In this document: in pieces, positions 1-11,225 of the stretch
Numbering within the stretch: the first letter of the stretch is position 1
Layout: each line of letters begins with the position of its first letter
Source of the DNA: Pyricularia pennisetigena
Lineage: Eukaryota; Ascomycota; Sordariomycetes; Magnaporthales; Pyriculariaceae
Assembly: GCF_004337985.1 (NCBI RefSeq)
Contig: NC_043741.1
Coordinates: forward strand, 6,657,937 to 6,721,936
Length of the DNA stretch: 64,000 nucleotides
Direction: 5' to 3'
Translations under genes and position numbers: made by a program
Notes under the pieces: model-generated
Told to the model about the DNA's origin: nothing
The model's database searches: none
The model's input: the letters and a program-made list of their open reading frames with translations, nothing else

Positions 1-1376
1 TTGGCGGTCGATTTCAGGGGTTCTTCATCGGCCAGCCGCCATGCGAGAAGAGGCGAGCGACACTGGGTGTCAGCGGACCAGAAGGCGACGGACTGGAGCA
101 CACGATAGGGGGTGGCTTCGGATGGATCGATTTTCTGGGGGTCGGGAGCGAGCGTGCGATGGGCCCAAGGATGCGAAAGCTAGAAAGACGTTTATTGCGC
201 CAACCACAGCTTTCTCGACAAGATATGGCCGCATCAGTACTTGAGTCTAGTCTTTCCTCGACGCTCCCAAGACGTGGCCGAATGATCATCCTAGGCGAGC
301 TTAATCTCGACCAGCCTCGCGCTCTGCAGGCGCTGCGCAAGATCCTGGCAACATATGCCAACGAGACGGACAACGATGGCAGCGAAGACGATGGCGCCGA
401 TGACACGGTCGCAAGCACGAAACCCAACAAGGTTACTACACCTTTGGCCTTTGTCCTTGCAGGAAACTTTTCATCCCAGGCAGTCATGGCTCGGAACGGA
501 GCAGGTGGAGGTGGCGGAGGCGGATCCGGTGGACTAACCGGTAGTGGCGGAGGTGGTAGTATCGAGTATAAGGAATACTTTGATTCACTCGCGGGGACTC
601 TGGCTGAATTCCCGTCTCTCCTACGAGAATCTACTTTCGTCTTCGTTCCGGGCGATAATGATGGCTGGGCCTCGTCATTCGGCGCAGGGGCCGCCGTGCC
701 ACTGCCGCGCAAGCCCGTCCCAGACCTCTTCACATCACGAGTTCGTCGCGCCTTTGCCACCGCTAACGCTGAAGGGTCCTCCTCACGAGCGAACGGGCCT
801 GGGGGCGAGGCCGTCTTCACCACCAACCCGAGTCGCGTGACGCTGTTCGGTCCAAATCACGAAATAGTGGTCTTCCGCGATGATATATCGGCGCGCCTAC
901 GGCGGAGCGCTGTGCGGCTCAAAGGCTCGTCCTCTACTTCCTCTGGCACGGAGCACAACAACAACGAATTGCGCATTTCAGATGACGCCCCGGGAGCAGG
1001 AGACATGGAAGTCGACGAACAACCTGATTCGGCCGTTGAGAGCGCGGCTTCAAAACAGCCAAGCCCAGATGCAGTGCCGCACGATGTACGTGCGGCTCAG
1101 AAGCTCGTCAAGACGATCCTAGACCAGGGATATCTGGCACCGTTTCGCACAGCTATCCGTCCCGTGCACTGGGACCACGCCTCGGCGCTACACCTTTACC
1201 CGTTACCAACCGCACTCGTGATGGCCGACGCGACGGCGCCGCCCTTTTGCGTCACGTACGAGGGGTGCCATGTTATGAACCCGGGACCGTTACTCGTGCC
1301 GGGGAGGAGAGGAGTGGCGAGATGGGTGGAGTATAATGTTGGGCATCGAGGAAACATGAAAGAGTGTTTATTTTGA
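1..1376 (+). CDS. DPB2: DNA polymerase epsilon subunit B (Dpb2/POLE2), 5'-truncated
   Basis: This is the C-terminal part of the essential B subunit of the leading-strand replicase, DNA polymerase epsilon; it acts in the nucleus and bridges Pol2 and the CMG helicase. The reading frame is already open at base 3 and runs to a stop at 1374-1376, so the N-terminus lies outside the window. In order one sees the G-x-P-P segment before the OB region, ILGELNLDQP, the LAGNFSS strand, FVFVPGDNDGW, FTTNPSR, EIVVFRDDI, then RPVHWDHA with LYPLPT and TYEGCHVMNPG. These follow the calcineurin-like (inactive phosphoesterase) domain of B subunits in the family order. A poly-Gly linker at about 500-555 interrupts the domain and looks like a fungal insertion. 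Identification is firm; any introns lie upstream of the window. Confidence 0.93.
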   Translation, partial: GGRFQGFFIGQPPCEKRRATLGVSGPEGDGLEHTIGGGFGWIDFLGVGSERAMGPRMRKLERRLLRQPQLSRQDMAASVLESSLSSTLPRRGRMIILGELNLDQPRALQALRKILATYANETDNDGSEDDGADDTVASTKPNKVTTPLAFVLAGNFSSQAVMARNGAGGGGGGGSGGLTGSGGGGSIEYKEYFDSLAGTLAEFPSLLRESTFVFVPGDNDGWASSFGAGAAVPLPRKPVPDLFTSRVRRAFATANAEGSSSRANGPGGEAVFTTNPSRVTLFGPNHEIVVFRDDISARLRRSAVRLKGSSSTSSGTEHNNNELRISDDAPGAGDMEVDEQPDSAVESAASKQPSPDAVPHDVRAAQKLVKTILDQGYLAPFRTAIRPVHWDHASALHLYPLPTALVMADATAPPFCVTYEGCHVMNPGPLLVPGRRGVARWVEYNVGHRGNMKECLF

Positions 1377-2067
1377 CTTACTCCACTTGACGATCCATTC
1401 GTGCCGCACCGAACGGGCAAGTTTCATGAGCAGTGATGGAACCAAACTGGAGGTTGAGGTTTGTGCAGGGTGTTTTTTATTTTTTATTTTTTATGGGTGG
1501 GGATATATCAGATTATATATGCATGAGATATGTGGGCATATCAGAACTTGTATAGATAGCAATGGGGTCATGATAATGAAGCATAATCCGTCGGTTAATG
1601 CACAGGGTGAAACACTGCACCAAGTCTGAAATATTTAATGGAACGCCTAGGATACAAGTCGTGATTCATGGTGAAATATAGCATCGGGAAAACGTTTGAA
1701 GCAATCTATGCAATGTCAAGATCGCTTAGATGGATCATCGAGGTGCCTGTCATCTGTCAAACTAGCTATAGCGTCTAGACCTATCTGATGATGCTCCATA
1801 GGTTTAGATAATCATTCCTAGGGTGTGAATCCGGGTAGACAATTTGAGCTAGGCCAATTCTAGTGTCAGAAAGTCGAGTAAAGATATTGATACATCTAGA
1901 TAGCGTCATATTACACTGGTATCGGCCCACCGTGTTCATCAGTAACTGACGAATCGTCCACCGAGGGTTAGAGTATCCCCGATTTTTTGCCACCCCAAAG
2001 AAGAAAAAAAAGAAAACGCCTTTTCCAATCTGTAGTATACACGAGGAACGAGAGAGGGCACACTCTT
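1377..2067. other. Intergenic, tail-to-tail between DPB2 and RCF1
   Basis: AT-rich spacer between two convergent genes. It contains T-rich runs near 1470-1490 that could serve as 3' processing signals for DPB2. I see no supported gene. Confidence 0.6.
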
Positions 2068-2834
2068 TCATTTCTCTGCCGGCTTTTCAGCATCTCCCGG
2101 GTTCGTCTGCGCGTTCGAGTCGGGATCGGTCTTGTTCCCACCAAACCACCCCGGCACCGAGGACCAGCTAAGTCCAGAAGACGACTTGGCATCCTGCGCA
2201 GCCGCGGCGGCACCGGCGCCCTCTGCGGCCTTGTCCTCAACGACGGCCCTGCCCTCGCGCTTGGCAGCGGCGGCGGCGGCGCGCTGCCTCCTCTTTTCCA
2301 TGATCTCCTTTGCCAGCCTGTCCTCCTCGTCCCTGGCCTCGAGCTCCTTGATCCACTTGAGCCGCTTCTCCTCCTCGTCGGCCTCGCGCTTGGCCTTCCA
2401 CATCTCGCGCTCCTTGTGGCGGTCGTCGCTGTAGTAGATGCCGCCGGCCACCATGGCGAGGATGGTGAAGCCCTGCGCGGCGATTCGGTAGCGGAACATG
2501 CGGTTTACTCGCCCGTGGTCGCCCGCCCTCATAGCTCGGTACGCTCCCGTGAAGGCCGCCACCGTCAGCGCGCAGCCCAACGGCACAAGCGGCTCTTGCT
2601 TGAGCTTTCGGGCGATCTTTTGGAAGCCGTTTTCATTGTAGAAGTCTCTATTTGGTTGTGGGGGTTTCTTCTTTTAGTTATCTGTATCTAAAGCTGCTTC
2701 TTCTTGCGCTTTCCTCCGCCGCGGAACATTCCCGGTAAGGTAAGGATTAAAGCTGTGACATACTCGTCATTGTCAAAGGAAGATGGCAGGGGCCGATCTC
2801 CCGGCAGGGGTGGCGGAGGACCAGTTGTCGGCAT
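2068..2834 (-). CDS. RCF1: Respiratory supercomplex factor 1 (HIG1 domain)
   Basis: Inner mitochondrial membrane protein that helps assemble and stabilise complex III-IV supercomplexes. Exons are 2764-2834 and 2068-2647 on the minus strand (216 aa); the intron opens GTATGT and closes AATAG. The short first exon (MPTTGPPPPLPGDRPLPSSF) runs into DNDEDFYNENGFQKIARKLK, the conserved start of fungal Rcf1. Two hydrophobic helices follow (CALTVAAFTGAY; GFTILAMVAGGIYY) separated by the loop AGDHGRVNRMFRYRI, as in HIG1 domains. After them comes a long charged coiled-coil (EREMWKAKREADEEEKR...) and a disordered Ala-rich tail. The ATG at 2834 is chosen because it precedes the conserved proline-rich leader. 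It shares a divergent 0.8-kb upstream region with ILV1. Confidence 0.92.
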
Positions 2835-3669
2835 CGCGTATGGTAGTTGGAGGTAGTGTTATTCAATTGAGAGATCTTAATTGACTAGGATCGTCACAGA
2901 AGACCTATGCCTAAAAGTCGTACAAACTATGCCTGTTATCAATGTCATGGACGTCGCAAGCTCAAACAAACAGTTCGATGACGAAGTGGAGTGGCGTGGG
3001 GTGGTCCTAGCTCAAGCTTTCACTTCTCCCAAATCGCCCCAAAACAATTCCAGCCACTCAGGGCCTTCATAGACAGGAACCCCTGCACAGCGGGTTGGAT
3101 CGGCCATTGAAAACAAAACACAAACGTAAGGAAAATCGTATTTTGATGCAGGTGACAGGTGATACACAAGCGATTCCTCGAACAGTAATAGTGTAAATCG
3201 TATAGGAAGGTGCACGAGGTCAAGAAGAGGGGATCAGCATACCTTGTCTTTTCCCTAAACCTTAGTTGGCCAAATAGCTGTTCTGGACCCTGTGTGAATC
3301 AATTTATTACTGAGATTTTATGGGTGCATTGAAGCCTCAGAGGGTCATGCATCGCGAAACAAACAATGCTTATGGACTGACTTACTTGTCCTGCACCAAT
3401 CAACTAACTAACACGAGGGGCCCATTTTGTTTACTCGTTTACTCGCTTAATCTGGAAGTGGCTAAGTATTATATTAGACCTGCAGCGTCTTGAACGCAGG
3501 ATACAGGACGCTACTGCAAGTCTATAGGCCATTAGGAGGACTTCAACGGTATTTGGTTCCCCGCTATCGGCCTTGTTAGTGCGCCAAGATTACACCACGG
3601 GTCCCTGCAACCCCACCAAAAATTGATTATCAGCGCCGGTTTCGCTGAAGAATTGCAAAGGTCGCGCCC
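2835..3669. promoter_or_regulatory. Divergent intergenic region, RCF1 / ILV1
   Basis: The 835-bp interval lies between the start codons of RCF1 (minus) and ILV1 (plus) and must hold both promoters. I looked for Leu3-type CCGG-N2-CCGG and Gcn4-type TGACTCA boxes and found no clear copy. Confidence 0.45.
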
Positions 3670-5577
3670 ATGATTGTACTGCTTCGTCGTCTTAGTGAAG
3701 GTTACCTACCATCAACGAAAATGGCAGTGTCGTCAGATCTAGAGGCAACCATGACGACGATCAACGGATCCTCCTGTCCGGAGACCGTTGCTAATGGCAG
3801 CAATGGCATCAACGGCTCCAACGGCTGCAGCGACGCGGTAGCAACACATGCGACGCCGACCACACCGGTTATGACTGCAACGCGCACGTCACGGACACCC
3901 AGCTTGACCGGTCTTTCACTTACAGAGTACAGCGCCAACCCATCGCCACCGTCGGAGAGCAAACGTCGAAAGGCCAAAAAGGTGGTGCCTGACGACTTCA
4001 TACTACCAAGTGGACACCCGGATTATCTGCGCCTGATCCTGACTTCCAAGGTCTACGAGGTATGCAAGGAGACATCACTCACCCATGCCGTCAACCTCAG
4101 CAACCGCCTAGAGTGCAAGGTGCTCTTGAAGAGGGAGGATGAGCAGCCCGTCTTCAGCTTCAAGCTGCGCGGTGCGTACAACAAGATGGCTCACCTCGAC
4201 CGCCTCCAATCTTGGCGGGGCGTCGTCTGCTGCTCGGCTGGCAACCACGCTCAGGGGGTAGCCTATTCTGCCCGCAAGCTCAAGATCCCCGCCACCATCG
4301 TCATGCCCGAGGGCACCCCCAGCATCAAGCACCTCGCCGTGGCCCGTATGAGTGGCCATGTCGTGCTGCACGGGGCGGATTTTGACGCAGCCAAGGAGGA
4401 GTGCGCCCGGCGCGAGAAGCACGACGGGCTGATCAACATCCCCCCCTTTGACGACCCCTACGTCATCGCCGGCCAGGGCACCATAGGGATGGAGCTGCTC
4501 CGCCAGACCAACCTACAGAAGCTGGAGGCCATCTTCTGCTGCGTGGGCGGAGGCGGGCTCATCGCCGGCATAGGCGTTTACGTTAAGCGGATCGCACCAC
4601 ACATCAAGATCATCGGCGTTGAGACCTATGACGCCAACGCCATGACGCAGTCGCTGGCCAAGGGCGAGCGTGTAATACTCAAGGATGTCGGCCTCTTTGC
4701 CGACGGTGCCGCTGTCAAGACAGTAGGCGAAGAGCCTTTCCGCATCTGCCAGGAGGTCATCGATGAGATGGTCCAGGTGACTACGGACGAGGCGTGCGCT
4801 GCCATCAAGGACATATTCGAGGACACCAGGTCCGTCGTCGAGCCCGCAGGTGCTCTGGCCCTGGCCGGGCTCAAGAAGTGGGTCGCAGCCAACCCGTCAA
4901 CCGACCAGAACCGTTCCCTCGTCGCCATCACGAGCGGGGCAAACATGAACTTTGACCGGCTGCGCTTCGTGGCAGAGCGCGCCAACGTCGGTGAGGGCCG
5001 CGAGGCGCTACTGGCGGCCCGCATCCCCGAGAAGCCGGGTTCATTCGCCAAGCTCATCGAAGCCATCATGCCCAACAACGTCACCGAGTTCACATACCGC
5101 TACACGGATGGTGAGATTGCCAACATAATGCTGGGACTGTCGCTCACGGCGCCGGTAGCGCAGCGTGCCCACCAGCTGCAGCTGCTCATGGGCCGCATCG
5201 CGGCGGCCGGCATGGATGTCACGGACCTGTCGGGTGACGAGCTGGCCAAAAGCCACGTGCGGTATCTTGTGGGAGGACGGGCCGATGTGCCCAACGAGAG
5301 GCTGTACATGTTTGAGTTCCCGGAGCGGCCCGGCGCGCTGGAGAAGTTCCTGGCGACCCTGCGGCCGCGATACAACATCAGCCTGTTCCAGTACCGCAAC
5401 TACGGCAGCGACGTCGGCAAGATCTTGGCGGGCATTCAGTGCCCAGATGAAGAGATGCCGGAGCTGGTCAAGTTCCTCAGGGAGATTGGATACCCGTGGT
5501 CCGACTGCACGCAATCGGAGGTGGCCAAGACTTTCTTACGTCCGGGGGTCAGTCAAGAGGGTGCATTGCCTTGTTAG
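3670..5577 (+). CDS. ILV1: Threonine dehydratase, mitochondrial
   Basis: PLP enzyme that deaminates threonine to 2-oxobutyrate, the committed step of isoleucine synthesis in mitochondria. Intronless, 635 aa. An N-terminal extension beginning [17 protein letters not shown] is basic and lacks acids at first, fitting a mitochondrial presequence; a second Met at 3721 is a possible alternative start without it. The catalytic fold starts near residue 115. The PLP lysine is K165 in [11 protein letters not shown]; the phosphate-binding glycine loop is [13 protein letters not shown] near residue 300, and [10 protein letters not shown] is present. The C-terminus holds two ACT-like regulatory domains (about 440-515 and 540-625; [13 protein letters not shown] and [13 protein letters not shown]), as in isoleucine-inhibited biosynthetic enzymes. 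Length is slightly above the family norm because of the Ser/Thr-rich N-terminal linker. Confidence 0.96.
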   Translation: MIVLLRRLSEGYLPSTKMAVSSDLEATMTTINGSSCPETVANGSNGINGSNGCSDAVATHATPTTPVMTATRTSRTPSLTGLSLTEYSANPSPPSESKRRKAKKVVPDDFILPSGHPDYLRLILTSKVYEVCKETSLTHAVNLSNRLECKVLLKREDEQPVFSFKLRGAYNKMAHLDRLQSWRGVVCCSAGNHAQGVAYSARKLKIPATIVMPEGTPSIKHLAVARMSGHVVLHGADFDAAKEECARREKHDGLINIPPFDDPYVIAGQGTIGMELLRQTNLQKLEAIFCCVGGGGLIAGIGVYVKRIAPHIKIIGVETYDANAMTQSLAKGERVILKDVGLFADGAAVKTVGEEPFRICQEVIDEMVQVTTDEACAAIKDIFEDTRSVVEPAGALALAGLKKWVAANPSTDQNRSLVAITSGANMNFDRLRFVAERANVGEGREALLAARIPEKPGSFAKLIEAIMPNNVTEFTYRYTDGEIANIMLGLSLTAPVAQRAHQLQLLMGRIAAAGMDVTDLSGDELAKSHVRYLVGGRADVPNERLYMFEFPERPGALEKFLATLRPRYNISLFQYRNYGSDVGKILAGIQCPDEEMPELVKFLREIGYPWSDCTQSEVAKTFLRPGVSQEGALPC

Positions 5578-6195
5578 ATTTATAAACAGATTTGCATGTT
5601 TATTTTTTTTTTTCTTAGCAGGCGTGAAATTCACCTACCAGTTAATAGGATAGAGCATTTCCGGGCGTCGTGTACCTGTGGGTTAGACTTTGTTGAGACC
5701 AGTGGCCGGTTGCTTCTTTGCTTTGAAGCCTTGTGATTTGTGGTTGCTGTGATTTCTCGTGAAGATTCAGGGTAGGTAGTATCTGGGGATAGACTTGCGC
5801 ACGATTAGCAAGCAAGTGAAATGGGAAACTGTCATCTGTAATAAGTTATTATCAACTGTACACAGACCCAGGACATGAAAAAAATTCCTATCAGTTTTTC
5901 ACTTTTCAATTTTTTTCCCTTCATTATTCTTACTAAATATGACGGACCCTGACTGCTTCGTGTGTCTCGCTCTGATACCAAAAGCCGGGGATTAAGATGG
6001 CGGGACCAGGCACGTGACCACATGACAAAATCGTTCTCTCAATCCAATCGCGTCAAGCTCTCTTTTGCTGGCTCCGACGACCGCATCCTCAGACAGGCGT
6101 TCGTCCCAGAACCGAGAGAAAACCACCCGCCACAGAACAAAAACCCCCCGCTCCAATTCCGAATCGCCCTACCGGCACTTTGCAAACAAGCGATC
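5578..6195. other. Intergenic ILV1 - bL36m
   Basis: Spacer between two same-strand genes. A T-run (5601-5613) follows the ILV1 stop. The last ~180 bp before 6196 are C/A-rich and are probably the bL36m leader. No other gene seen. Confidence 0.5.
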
Positions 6196-6700
6196 ATGTC
6201 CGGGATAGCGATGCTCGGCAAGGCCCCTAGGGCGGGCGCGTCCCTGCTGCTGTCAAGGTGCGCGCGCGCATCTCTCTCCGCCGGCCACAAAGCCTGCCTG
6301 TTGCAGCCGCAGCAAACCAGGTCGCTGTGGCACAGGATACCGACGACGATGACGACGACTGCATGCAACAGTAGCAGCAGGATCAACAGCTGGCTGAGCG
6401 CCAGGCCTAGGGTCGGAGCTGTGCAGACGGCCCTGCGTCAGCTGCAGCAGGCGAGGGGGATGAAGCTGCGCAGTGCCATCACGAAGCGGTGCGAGCATTG
6501 CAAGGTAGAGCCTCCTTTTGTTTCCCCCGCGTTTCTTTTTGATTTGCGTTGCTGGGATGGGTTATATGACTATTTGTCCTGTGGCTGACGGCGTGTGAAA
6601 TTTTCAACAGGTCGTTCGGAGGAAGCGTGGAAAGAGGCATCGAGGCTACCTCTACATCATCTGCAGCGCAAACCCGAGGCACAAGCAGCGCCAGAGCTGA
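6196..6700 (+). CDS. RTC6: Mitochondrial ribosomal protein bL36m (Rtc6-like)
   Basis: Large-subunit protein of the mitochondrial ribosome. Exons 6196-6504 and 6611-6700, 132 aa; the intron (GTAGAG..CAACAG) falls directly after CEHCK. The C-terminal ~38 residues are a complete bL36 protein: MKLRSAITKRCEHC, then VVRRKRGKRHRGYLYIIC and NPRHKQRQS. The zinc ligands C-x2-C, C and H are all present. The preceding ~95 residues are Ser/Ala/Arg-rich with few acids, fitting a long mitochondrial presequence. The next gene, a LYR protein, is convergent and also mitochondrial. Confidence 0.93.
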
Positions 6701-7155
6701 TACGACTCAACATCGAACCTTTTTTTTTTCCCCTCTTTTTGAAGCGTGATTTCTATTGAACCCAAGGAGAAGGCTGTGGCGGTTCGAGACTGAAGCATGC
6801 TGCACACCCCGTGATTCCAAAGACCTGTCAGCTACGTTGGGCGGACAATGGCCGAGGGGGCAGGAATGAGCGGAATGTACGATACGGACAGTCTGAAGCC
6901 TACCCTCGATTCGGGGTGTTCAGGCTCGGATGATAAAAGCAAAACTCCCCGCAAGTGGGCTGTATATATACAACAATACATGATCAACGTCTGGAGTCGA
7001 CTTCATAACATAGGTGGCATACTGGACAGATGGCCATGACTAGACTCTGGAGGGAGAGAATTAAATATAGACGAATGATCACGCCGGAAACCAAAGTACT
7101 TGTTCGACAAGGAGGGCGGCATGCTACTGTGTATTATACGTGTTTTGAATATGTG
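6701..7155. other. Intergenic, convergent bL36m / LYRM2-like
   Basis: 3' flanks of two convergent genes; a T-run sits at 6720-6730. No gene seen. Confidence 0.5.
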
Positions 7156-7763
7156 CTATGATGATCTTTGGTTGACCGACCGCTCTATGCTGCCCAACAT
7201 GGTCCTGCCCATGGACAACAGATGCGACACGTGTGACTTTGGTTGTTGTAGAGGCCAGGTTGGGGAAATCGTCAGCCGGGGCCGCACAAAGCCGAGTTGT
7301 GAAAGACTGTGCACGGGGTTTAAGAGGCAATGACTTACCGGATCCGTGACGCCCCTGTTGCTCTCAAACTCTGCGCGAAAGTATTGCAACGTCTCCTTGC
7401 GGGTTTGGGGGTCTTCTATCTTGTGGGTGGCCCTGACGAAGCTGCGGTACAGAGACAGGACTTTTGACCTTCGGATGAACTGGACACCAGATGAGGTTTG
7501 GTTGTCAATCGACTTGATAATTGTTTCATTTTGTGCTCTTTTCCTAGGCCTAATTTGTTTCTCTATAGCTTGTGTACTGGGGAATATCATGTACGACTTA
7601 CAGTCTCTAGATCTAGGGTTGGGCCGAGGCGAGAAGCTGGCCTCGAGGATGGAGTGGCATAATTCCTGCAGCTGGCTTTGCAGCGTTGTGAGAGTATATG
7701 TGGCATATATCTTCTAAATGCCGTTGTTATTGCCATCTTGCTCCTTGCCACCAAGTTTGACAT
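7156..7763 (-). CDS. LYR-motif protein, LYRM2-like (mitochondrial)
   Basis: Small complex 1 LYR family protein; relatives are mitochondrial matrix factors that work with acyl carrier protein in respiratory-complex or Fe-S assembly. Exons 7602-7763, 7339-7479 and 7156-7236 (127 aa), all introns phase 0 (GTAAGT donors; acceptors CAG and AAAG). Exon 1 gives a basic presequence (AFRRYMPHILSQRCKASCRNYA). Exon 2 begins FIRRSKVLSLYRSFVRATHK, which carries the L-Y-R motif, followed by RAEFESNRGVTDP. Exon 3 ends SHVSHLLSMGRTMLGSIERS, matching the conserved C-terminal helix. Met at 7736 is an alternative start. The final acceptor (AAAG) is the least certain junction. Confidence 0.82.
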
Positions 7764-8260
7764 GGTTGTAGGTAGGGCGAGATGGAAGAGAATACAAGCG
7801 CAAGTCTGCAAGGCGGCTACAAAGGGACAACTGCACACGTGACTTGCGACCGTTGTGGGAAATTTGTTTGGCAAAGACTCAAAGCTGAGGCTTGATTCAA
7901 TTAAGCAATCAATAGATTTTTTTTCGGTCTGGTTAATATTTTCTGCAAATATTANNNNNNNNNNNNNNNNNNNNNNNNNNNNNNNNNNNNNNNNNNNNNN
8001 NNNNNNNAAAAAAAAAAAAAAAAAAAAAATCTCTACAATTTGAAGTTTCAGTGGTTGCTAAGGAATGATGCGTGAATTTCGTCGGGAGCACACGACAATG
8101 AGGAAGTTCAGGGAAATTTCGGCCGGACCAAATTGAAGTGACTTCAGCGCATGCCATCAAGCATCCATCCACCACAGATGGTTGTTCCAGGCGGAGCCAT
8201 CACCACAAATCACTCCTCGAAAGTCACATTGTTGGGGACTCTTGCCCATTCACAAGAACA
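7764..8260. other. Divergent spacer with assembly gap, LYRM2-like / NAT4
   Basis: Upstream regions of two divergent genes. An N-gap occupies 7955-8007 and is followed at once by 22 A bases (8008-8029); the gap is probably an unresolved homopolymer or simple repeat. Confidence 0.6.
7955..8007. other. Assembly gap (53 N)
   Basis: Fifty-three unresolved bases followed by an A-run. Confidence 0.95.
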
Positions 8261-9159
8261 ATGTTTAACAGAAGAAGTCGCGCAAAGACAGATCCAATTG
8301 AAAAGGCCAACCGAAAAGACGATCAAGAATTTCTGAGTACCTACATTCAATTGACGTGAGTGAGATTGTTTTGCGCGCGAACCCGTGGGTACAGTTTTGG
8401 ACGATCCGTAGCCGGTTTTTTCTTTCCCCCATCACTGAGACGCACAACCTAATTACCGACTTCCCGGCAGCGCAGTGGAGGACACGCGCGTTGGACCAGC
8501 ACATGGCGCCACGCAAAAACGGGGGATGAGTATGGCTTGGTCCTCGTGCGGGCCGAGGCCATGACCGAATCGGATCTGACCTCGTGCCTCGACATGATCG
8601 ACTTCACCAGCGGACAGGACTACCGCAACTCGAGCATGGGCTGGGACCGAGACGCCAAGCTCGCCGAGATGAGGTCGCCGGGCCTGCGGTATATCCTGGT
8701 CAGGGACGGCGAGGGTGCCATCGCGGCGTTTACGTCCTTCATGCCAACGTACGAGGAGGCCCAACCCGTCGTATACTGCTATGAGATTCACCTGCTCGAC
8801 CGGGTCCGCAAGTATGAACTATGATTTCGATGTTTTGCAAACGATTTGGGGGACTCTACCCCCTTTTTTTTTTCTTGTGTCTCTTTTTACTGATCAATCG
8901 GGCACCCCGGTGCAGGAGCGGCCTCGGAACGTTGCTGATGGGCTACCTTTGCAACATCGCAGCTGCACTCCCGCCCATCACCAAGGTGATGCTTACCTGC
9001 TTCACCTCCAACAAGGCCGCGAGGGCATTTTACGAGCAGATGGGCTTTGTCACTGACGACATATCGCCGCGTCCGAGGGTGCTCCGGGGCGGCAGGGAGA
9101 CGAGGGCTCCCGACTATCTGATACTCAGCAAGGTCGTGGCCCGATTGACGTGTGGCTGA
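8261..9159 (+). CDS. NAT4: N-alpha-acetyltransferase NatD (Naa40/Nat4), GNAT fold
   Basis: Acetylates the N-terminal Ser of histones H4 and H2A. Exons 8261-8355, 8476-8811 and 8916-9159, 224 aa. Exon 1 encodes the basic AKTDPIEKANRKDDQEFLSTY helix typical of Nat4. The second exon holds EYGLVLVRAEAMTESDL and the GW-RD-KLAEM segment, then YILVRDGEGAIAAFTSF and the VVYCYEIHLLDRVRK strand. The acetyl-CoA loop R-K-S-G-L-G-T-L-L is split by intron 2. Exon 3 gives KVMLTCFTSNKAARAFYEQMGF and the terminal DYLILSK strand. The second acceptor was taken as CGCAG|T at 8476 because only that phase keeps the GNAT frame; the nearer CAG at 8470 does not. Confidence 0.88.
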
Positions 9160-10681
9160 GCTGAGGGTGGATGCTTGGGAGTGGCGCTGATGTAATCGCG
9201 CTCCGTCGGGATGGGAAGGATGATGCATCATCAAAGTCCGAAAGGTTAATATGTGCTTGCCTGATGTGAGATGATTTGAGGAAGCTAGCAGGGTTTATGC
9301 CACCCGTCTATTCTCTGCATCACTGGTCGCTTGTCCACACTCATGTGCGATAAAAGCCCAAAATAGAAAGAAGGATGTGAATCGCCGGGTTCTCTCCTGT
9401 GCATTTGCATTTACCTTCAATGATCAACAACGGTAGAAATTCACAATTTGGCAACAAGTGTCCATTTCCATCATGCTCGGGTCGGCATGATCGAGTGCCA
9501 AGACCGGGTACCTGTCTCAGCCCTAGGTATTTTGGTACAATTAGCAACAGAGAGAGGCAAGGCCAACTCATTCAAGGTCCACAGCAGCGGGACTACTGTA
9601 CATACAGTACACAAATACGACCTCAAGTTTAAGCTCACCCTTGCACCAATCCAATTTAGATCCAAATGCATGGTTGTGCATCCGCAGCTGATGGGTGAGA
9701 CGATGGATGACGATCCTCTTTGAGAACAACTTTGACGGCACACTCAGGTACAGCCTGTCTGCCTGCCTGCCTGTCTGCCTGCCTGCTCGCTTTGCAAATT
9801 ACATTTCGCAACAACACAATCATCTTTATTCCCATACTCGACCATTTCGCTCGTTAATCATGGAACCGCCACATTTACCACCCCTTCATCATGCAACTCT
9901 TGTGTTGTCTGTTTCAATACCTTGGCCAGACAAGTACCCCGAGGCGGCATGTGCAAGCCGAGCCTGGACCCTTGATCCACCGCAGCCCACAGCAAAATAG
10001 CACCCGGTTTGGCCCAAGAGTACGACCCAAAATGCACGATAATTATCCACTCAGAGGGTAACGCAAGCATCAATGCGGTAGTATTCTGTGATGCTTTCCG
10101 CCTGAAAGACAAGGGGGGTTACATTGATAGCAACCCGTCTGATGAAGCGACCAGGGCAGGGGCCGAAAAAAAAGACCATCTGCCGTGAGAGCTGACATCA
10201 GGAAGGGAGAGAGAAAAAAAAAAAAAAATGTACATAAAGAAAGAGCAAGGGCTGCGCGGCGCAGACTGGAATGCCTGCATCCTGTTGGCTCATCCTCATC
10301 TTACCTTCACTTGTTGGTGGTGATGAAACTGGACTAGACTGGGCCCTTGTTTATTTCTGTTGGTTAGGCTGAGTTATCTCGACATTGCAGTTACTTGACT
10401 GTACGTCTTGCCTTGTTTTATATCAGCTGTGGCTTTCCTCGACGCTTTTTTTTTTCATCCTTTTTGAATAAGTTCCTTTTGTCTCTTTTCTTTCTTTGTC
10501 ACCGTCTTGACTTGATCTCCTGGTGTCATAAGAGTCATTTTTTGTTACTTACTCATCTCATACCATCGTTTGACACTTTGACGCAACTCGTGAACTTTGC
10601 TTCACATACATATATACATTTCGTTCTTCTGCATTCATTTTATCCGAGACAGAGAAAAGGAAAACTCCCCATTCTATCATC
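9160..10681. other. Intergenic NAT4 - PLAC8 gene
   Basis: 1.5 kb without a supported gene. It contains a degenerate CTGC/CTGT tetranucleotide repeat (9755-9790), an A-run at 10208-10221 and, from about 10390 to 10640, a strongly T-rich stretch that is probably the promoter and leader of the PLAC8 gene. Confidence 0.5.
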
Positions 10682-11225
10682 ATGGACCAACAGCATGGCT
10701 ACCAGCCCCAACCGGACATGCAGTCACACCAACCCCCTCCGCCACAAGGCGAGTGGGAGAGCAGGTGAGGAGTCTCGCCCCGACTAATGACATTTCACCT
10801 TGCCGCCCTCGAACCTCCCAAACTGACTCCCAACCGAAAAAAAAAGCCTCATGGACTGCACCCCCTGCAGCTCCTGCTGCCTGAGCTTCTGCTGCCCCTG
10901 CATCCTGATGGGCAAGACGACGGCGCGGCTCGACGACCCGTCCCTGCGCGATTACAGCTGCGTCAACGCCGACTGCCTCATCATGACGGGCGTCACCTTC
11001 CTGGGCGTCGGCTGCCTCTGGATCACCATCAAGCGCATGGAGATCCGGAAGCGTTTCGGCATCGCCGGCTCCGGCCTCGGAGACTGCTGCATCTCGTTCT
11101 GGTGCGGCTGCTGCGCCGTCATCCAGCACGACAACGAGGCCCGCAGGCGCCTGGGCGAGCCTGGGAAGGATGTTCAGTTCGCTCAGGGCTATCAGCAGAA
11201 TCCCGGCATGGTTATGCCCAAGTAA
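10682..11225 (+). CDS. PLAC8 family cysteine-rich protein
   Basis: PLAC8/Cys-rich small membrane protein; relatives include plant cadmium-resistance and fruit-weight (FW2.2-like) proteins, but the fungal role is unknown. Exons 10682-10764 and 10847-11225 (153 aa). The N-terminus is Gln/Pro-rich and ends in GEWESS. The domain then shows the family cysteine pattern: CTPCSSCCLSFCCPCILMGK, YSCVNADC, and GLGDCCISFWCGCCAVIQHD. Two Cys-rich hydrophobic segments (around residues 35-50 and 68-85) are the usual membrane-associated parts. The intron uses GTGAGG and an A-rich AAAG acceptor; the ATG at 10851 would give a shorter protein without the N-terminal exon. Confidence 0.87.

Noticed and set aside
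1987..2691. 234-codon plus-strand frame over RCF1
   Set aside because: It is the antisense shadow of the RCF1 coiled-coil region and has only Leu/Val/Ala-rich sequence with no domain.
8476..8824. Start of NAT4 at the internal TTG/ATG within exon 2
   Set aside because: The upstream exon encodes the conserved basic N-terminal helix of Nat4 and joins in frame through consensus splice sites.
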